Assembly (NCBI GenBank): GCA_029834535.1
Contig: JAQMWT010000388.1
Span: 124,001 to 188,000, forward strand
Direction: 5' to 3'
Source of the DNA: Chrysophaeum taylorii
Lineage: Eukaryota; Sar; Pelagophyceae; Pelagomonadales; Pelagomonadaceae
Length of the DNA: 64,000 nt
The translations under genes and the position numbers were made by a program. Below are positions 59,708 through 64,000 of the stretch, piece after piece; the first letter of the stretch is position 1; each line of letters starts with the position of its first letter. The notes below the pieces were generated by a model. The model did not search any database. It had not been told where the DNA came from and was given only the letters and a program-made list of their open reading frames with translations.

Positions 59708-61765
59708 TCACTCTTCGATGGCGCGCAAGTCGTAGCCTTCGTCGTAGAGCGCTCGTTTGCTCGGATCCGCGAGGACTTCAAAGGCCTCGCCCACGACCTT
59801 AAACGCCGCTTCGTGCTCGGCGCGGGTCGCGTCGTCGGCTTGGACGTGGCGATCGACGTGGTGCTCGCGAGACTTGCGGTAGTAGGCAGCCTTGATTTCT
59901 TTCTCGGTCGAGACCTTGCGGCAGCCGAGAACGACGTAGTAGTCTGGTCTCTTGGCCTTGCGCGCCTCGAACGCCGTCGTCTCGTAGGCGTGACGCACGC
60001 GGACGTCGTTATGGCCCCAACGGTCCATGAGGGCACCGAGGTCGGCGAGCGCGTGGTCGTGGCGTCCGGTCGCTCTGAGCGCGGCGGCCCGCGTCAAGTG
60101 AGCGTCGATACAGTCGTCCTTGACGTACAAAGCGACCGCGCAGTCGCGGAGGCTCGCCGCGTGGTCTCCCAATCGCAAGTAGCAGTTGGCGCGCTCGGCG
60201 CGTACCTGGGCGACCAGCGGCGTCGCGGCCGCCAGCACCGAGAGCGGCGGCAGGAGTCGCGGGCACGTGGACCGTTCGGGTTCTGGTATTTCTGCTGCCC
60301 CCTCGTACTGCTGCTGTCGCGGGTCGGCGTCCGCTCCGGGCTGCTGTCGCGGGCCGCGCGTGTCGCCGAGTTCGTCGAGGACCGTGCCGTAGGCTTCGAC
60401 GGCGGCCTGGAAGTCGCGCTTGTGCGCGAAGCTCTTAGCGAGGTCGCGATCGCGCTTGCAGCGCTTGGCGGCTCTCAACGCCGTCTTGGCGTCGTCGTCG
60501 TCGGGATCGAGGCGGAGGGCCTCGCGAAGGAGCGCGAAGCCCGTCTCGACGTCGCCGTCGTCCTGGAGGACGAGGGTCGCGCCGCGGATCGCGCAGGCAA
60601 GCGAGCGGAAGGCGGCGCCGTCGTTCCTCGTGAGGGCCTGCATGGTGAGCCTGAGGGCACGCTCGATGCGCCCGAGGCCGAGGTCGGCGACGGCCGCGCC
60701 GAGGACGACGACGATCGCGGTCGTCGTCTTGAGCGCTCGACCAAACGCGGCCGTCGCGGCCTTGAAGTCGCCGCGGCGCACCGCGCGCATCCCGAGATTG
60801 GTTTCCTGCGAGAGGGCGGCGATCGACCGCGCCTCCTGCACGATCACGGGCATTTCGCTCTCGCTCGGGGCCTTGGCGAGCGCGACGGCGAGGCCGGCCG
60901 CCGCGCAATCGAATTTGGAGAGCTCGACTTGCGCTCGCGCCTTGCGTCGCGCGGCCTTGGTCAACATCGAGTCGAGCGCCAGGGCGCGCTCGCAGTCGTC
61001 GACGCACGCGCCGTACCGCCGCTCCATAAAGGCGCAGGCGGCTCTGTTGGCCCAGTAACTCGCGACGTCGGGCGCGAGGTCGATCGCCTTGGCGTAGAGC
61101 GCCGCCGCCTGCGCGTACGCGCGCGCGCTGTACTTCGTGTCGGCTTGCGCCTTGAGGGCCTCGGCGTTCTTGCGCCTCGCAACGCTCTGCGCATCCGTCA
61201 TCTCGACGTCGCGGGCCCCCTTCTCCTCGTAAACGCCGCCGCCGCTGCCCGCGATCGTCGCCGCCTGGCCGCCACACCCCAGATGCTCTTCCGAGTTGGT
61301 GAGGTGCGCGTGGACCTCAGAGTAGTCGCCGCGCCACGTGCACCCCTGCGCCCACAACGGGCACCGACATCGCACGCGCCCGAGAATCCGCGCCTACACC
61401 CCACGCGTTGGACGACAGAGATAAAAAAAGACATCGTCGAGCGTCGTACCGCGAGCGGGTTCGCGTCGGCTAGCGGAAGGATGTCCGCTTCGTTCGAGAT
61501 ACGCTGCTGGCGGCACGAGGGACAGGTCGGGACCTCGGCTGGGTCCCCGTGCTTGGCGGCCTGGATCACCCACTGCTGCAGGCAGAAGCGGCAAAAAACA
61601 TGCGAGCACCTATTTGTTCAACACTCATTGATGCGACCACCTCCTCAAAACCACAGCAACGCACGGCAAAATGTGCGCGTCATCCGCGAGATCGCGGCAG
61701 AACACGCAGAGAAATTCAGAGTAGTGCGATTCGTCCGAAAGAACGTCGCTCACGTTAAAGCCCAT
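59708..61765 (-). CDS. RING - TRAF zinc finger - TPR - J-like domain fusion protein
   Basis: Three exons (61641-61765, 61450-61609, 59708-61393) with introns of 31 and 56 nt give 656 residues. Order: an N-terminal RING finger (FLCVFCRDLADD, CSHVFCRFCLQQW, CPSCRQQ), then a TRAF-type zinc finger (RCRCPLWAQGCTWRGDYSEV..HLTNSEEHLGC), then TPR repeats over about 160-560 (DTKYSARAYAQAAALYAKAI; YWANRAACAFMERRYGACVD; RAERANCYLRLGDHAASLRD), and a C-terminal J-like domain (DYYVVLGCRKVSTEKEIKAA; FEVLADPSKRALYDEG). The TPR-J half resembles DNAJC7, an Hsp70/Hsp90 cochaperone. The invariant HPD of J domains is HVD here, which in known J proteins abolishes Hsp70 ATPase stimulation. A chaperone-linked E3 ligase, analogous to CHIP, is a reasonable inference. 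Confidence 0.8.
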
Positions 61766-62235
61766 GCTTTGTTCTTTTACGGCAACACATCAACTCATCT
61801 GTGACGGCTTCCATCGAAAGATAAACAGATCTATAAAAGATGTTGTGTCTGTCTGTGAGGGGTTTAGAGGTCGACAAGTGCAGGCCAGTAAGTTCACCTA
61901 GTCCCAATCTCTAACCCTAGTGAGTTCACCCCATTAAGTTCACCTAGTCCCAATCTCTAACCCCAGTAAATTCCGCGTAAACCCAATCTCTATAGTTCGG
62001 CGTAAACCCGCACCCACTCACCCCACTCTCCTTTGAGCTCGTCGCTCTCACCCCCGCCAATCTAAGCTGCTTTGATCCGCACACGCCGCTAAGCTTTGAA
62101 TTTATTCTAAAAGCCCCAGTAAGTTTGCACTTGGTCTCAGTAAGTTCACCTGGTCACTAAGTTCACCTAATCCCAATCTCCAACCCCAGTAAGTTCACCT
62201 GGTTCCAGTAAGTTCACCTGGTCCCAGCAAGTTAA
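61766..62235. repeat. Degenerate minisatellite cluster (AAGTTCACCTRGTCCCA-type)
   Basis: Between about 61885 and 62240, repeated imperfect copies of AGTAAGTTCACCTAGTCCCA and ATCTCTAACCCCAGTAA occur at irregular spacing. They are interrupted by a segment (62040-62130) shared with 57110-57200. Between the J-protein start codon (61765) and about 61885 lies that gene's upstream region. Confidence 0.75.
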
Positions 62236-62575
62236 CCTATAGTGCGCATGTAGACGCCGGGAGGGGGCTTATCGGTATTGCGCAGCACGTGTGGAGTAGG
62301 GTGGAGTCGTCGGTCGACCAAGAAGAGAATATCCTCGGGGTTGCCGATCGACAGAGAGCCACGTAGAGCTGGACGTGGCAGAAGACGGGCTTGTGGGCAA
62401 GAGGACGCCGACCTCGCGGGGCGTCTGGCCCTGGCTCTTGTTGATCGTTTGGCGTAGGCGGGCCTGAAGGGATACAGGTTGGAGGAGCCTCGGTGACAAC
62501 GACGCGATCGATCATGTATCTGGTACCGTTGCAGTGGCCGTGCGACGGGTCGAGGTTGCGAAGACTTTAAGCTCG
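62236..62575 (-). mobile_element. Pif1/Helitron-type helicase relic
   Basis: On the minus strand, in shifting frames, are the C-terminal motifs of Pif1-family helicases as found in Helitron RepHel proteins: LRNLDPSHGHCNGTRYMI (62510-62564), TINKSQGQT (62421-62447), and VFCHVQLYVALCR followed by PRIFSSW (about 62330-62395). The order and spacing match the helicase C-terminus; the frame changes between the second and third blocks. No upstream helicase motifs or Rep domain were found in the window. It is most likely a fragment of a Helitron rolling-circle transposon; a decayed host PIF1 gene is the alternative. Confidence 0.7.
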
Positions 62576-63365
62576 CGATCAAAGTCAGCATGCCGTTGGT
62601 TGTCAGGGAGTTGAAAACTCTACTGTAAAGAGCGAGGCGTCGTCTTCCGACCCAGCCTAGTCAGCCGAAAAGAACTCCGACGCCTCGTCTCCGGGAAAAA
62701 AAGGCCGCAGTCATGCGCGCGTTGTCAGCATCGACAACATCGTTTCAACGGGGCGTGAGAATGGCGCGCTGGCTAAAAGAGCCGCCGCGGGTCGTGGAAA
62801 TAGTCTGCGAGGTCGCCGTAGACGGCTTGGAGGATCACTGTCTGGCTCTCGCGCCTACCTGATCCTTCCTCTCGCGCCTACCTGATCCTTACCCTAAATC
62901 GAGGGACAGACAGACAAACTTCGTCGCACATACGTCCGGCGGCAGCATGCGTACGACCTACGGGCGGGGCCCGCCCTCTCTTCGCCTGCCCCACGCCTCG
63001 GCGATGACCCCGACTAGGTCCCGCGTACTTATCTCCGCCCGTCAGGCACATCCCTCATACCCCACAAACCCACCCACATCCTTCATGCTCCCCACACACA
63101 CCCCCCCCTCTTAGCAGTCGACATTTAAAGACAGACAGACAAACAAACAAACAAACAGACAAACATCTGTCGATTAGTAGTTAGGACTGCTTCTATATAA
63201 CAAGGGTAATAAAGTCAACTGGAAAACCTTAATATTATTAGAGAGGGGTGTGGTCCCCGTCCGTACGTACAAAGACGACGACACGACCCCAAACCCCGCC
63301 ACTCTATTATTTGTCGTCGGCGAAGTGAAGTAAAAATAAAGTAAAGTTGGTGTGAAGGGACGAGG
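62576..63365. other. Intergenic region, short duplications
   Basis: It includes a tandem duplication of CTCTCGCGCCTACCTGATCC (62847-62890) and a CAGACAAACAAACAAACA run (63131-63167). It then serves as upstream region of the 2OG oxygenase gene. No gene is supported. Confidence 0.45.
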
Positions 63366-64000
63366 ATGCGACGATGGGTGGTGGCATTGATAATAAGACG
63401 GTGTCAGGCCCTCTCGCGGGGGCCCGAGTTCGTGCGGCAGCAAGGCGTTCCGACGGTGTTCGAGGAGTGGTCCCTTGTGAAGGGAGGGGATGCCTTGGGC
63501 GAGGCGGCGCGACGGTGCGTTGGCGTCGACGGCGTCGAGGACGGGATGCTCGTCCTTAACGCGTTGTCGTACGCGGAGTGCGAGGCGGTGATTGCGAGCG
63601 CCGAGAGCAAGGTCGCGTCGTTTGACGCCGGCAAGAACCGTCACGGAGCGCTCCAGGTGTGGGTGGGCGAGTCGTGGGCGTCGGAGATGGCTCGTCGCCT
63701 CGAGCCGTTCGTCGCCGACGACGACGGCAGCTTCGAGATCAACCGACGGCTGCGAATCTACAGGTACGCGCCCGACGGTTCGGAAGAGTTTGCTCGCCAC
63801 GTCGACGCCGCCTTCGACAAGTCGGTCCTGTCGCAAAGGGGCGAGATCGTTTCCGACGACGCCAAGCGGAGCCGCCTCAGCGTCTTGCTGTATCTGAACG
63901 CCGACTTCGAGGGTGGCGAGACCGCGTTCTACGCGCCCGAGGTCGAGGGGGGCGACCTCCTGACGGCCGTCAAGCCCGTCCCCGGCGCGGCCCTGCTCTT
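63366..64000 (+). CDS. 2-oxoglutarate/Fe(II) dioxygenase (prolyl 4-hydroxylase-like), partial
   Basis: An open frame from the ATG at 63366 to the window edge (211 codons, no stop), so the 3' end is missing. Visible family blocks: LSYAECEAVIASAESKVASF (an entry helix typical of prolyl 4-hydroxylase-like enzymes), NRRLRIYRYAPDGSEEFARH, where His-x-Asp of HVDAAF gives the first two iron ligands, and SRLSVLLYLNADFEGGETAF, the conserved strand before the distal His. The expected distal His and the 2-oxoglutarate-binding Arg/Lys lie beyond the window. Such enzymes hydroxylate proteins or small molecules using Fe(II), oxygen and 2-oxoglutarate. The first 60 residues are less conserved; no signal peptide is evident. 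No intron is needed. Confidence 0.8.
   Translation, partial: MRRWVVALIIRRCQALSRGPEFVRQQGVPTVFEEWSLVKGGDALGEAARRCVGVDGVEDGMLVLNALSYAECEAVIASAESKVASFDAGKNRHGALQVWVGESWASEMARRLEPFVADDDGSFEINRRLRIYRYAPDGSEEFARHVDAAFDKSVLSQRGEIVSDDAKRSRLSVLLYLNADFEGGETAFYAPEVEGGDLLTAVKPVPGAALL

Noticed and set aside
59813-61804. 663-codon plus-strand open frame
   Set aside because: It is antisense to the TPR-J exon. It shows no domain, while the minus strand shows RING, TRAF, TPR and J motifs.
1-64000. tRNA, rRNA, snRNA or CRISPR loci
   Set aside because: No B-box-like GGTTCGANNCC context with a matching acceptor stem, no conserved rRNA core segments and no regular repeat-spacer array were seen.

Overview
The window looks like nuclear DNA of a unicellular eukaryote, most plausibly a microalga with a secondary plastid (stramenopile or pelagophyte-like). 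That placement is inference. The direct evidence is: GC-rich coding frames with more AT-rich spacers; spliceosomal GT-AG introns that are mostly only 31-90 nt long; eukaryote-only genes (delta-COP, Rpn5, P5A-ATPase, SNARE, PDE6-delta, three-repeat MYB); an organelle-type MnmE GTPase; and an aldo/keto reductase whose N-terminus resembles a bipartite plastid-targeting leader. No prokaryotic operons, rRNA, tRNA or CRISPR arrays were seen.

Layout. 0-12.9 kb is dense: a coiled-coil membrane protein and an acyltransferase share a 121-bp divergent promoter, then come a zinc-ribbon protein, an aldo/keto reductase, a coiled-coil protein, a C2-DysF protein, a PAN-bearing glycosyltransferase, an unresolved multi-exon gene, PDE6-delta, an ependymin-like secreted protein and a RING-H2 protein. 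13.9-18.7 kb holds delta-COP and an M3 oligopeptidase. 18.7-20.3 kb is decayed coding DNA resembling a CENP-B/pogo-type DNA-binding domain. 20.9-31.2 kb holds an RMND1/DUF155 protein with a GC-AG intron, a three-repeat MYB factor, a P5A-ATPase and a plant-type PIN1. 32-46 kb is dense again: poly(A) polymerase, SNARE, a membrane metallo-beta-lactamase-fold protein, Rpn5, MnmE, a GNAT acetyltransferase and a broken Mpv17-like gene. 46.7-52.2 kb holds an EF-hand protein and a cyclic-nucleotide-gated-type K+ channel. 52.8-56.6 kb is a decayed Ty1/copia retroelement. 57-64 kb holds a glycosyltransferase-like gene, a RING-TRAF-TPR-J fusion protein, a Helitron/Pif1-like helicase relic, minisatellites and a 2OG-Fe(II) oxygenase that runs off the right edge.

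The genes do not form one pathway. Several serve the endomembrane system (delta-COP, SNARE, P5A-ATPase, PDE6-delta, C2-DysF, glycosyltransferases, RING-H2) and protein turnover (Rpn5, M3 peptidase, RING proteins). The most interesting architecture is the RING-TRAF zinc finger-TPR-J fusion, whose J motif reads HVD instead of HPD. Genome-level themes are very short introns, head-to-head genes separated by tens of bases, and many micro- and minisatellites, some inside coding sequence or introns. All splice junctions were placed by eye from GT/AG sites, frame and family similarity, so RNA data would be needed to confirm them.
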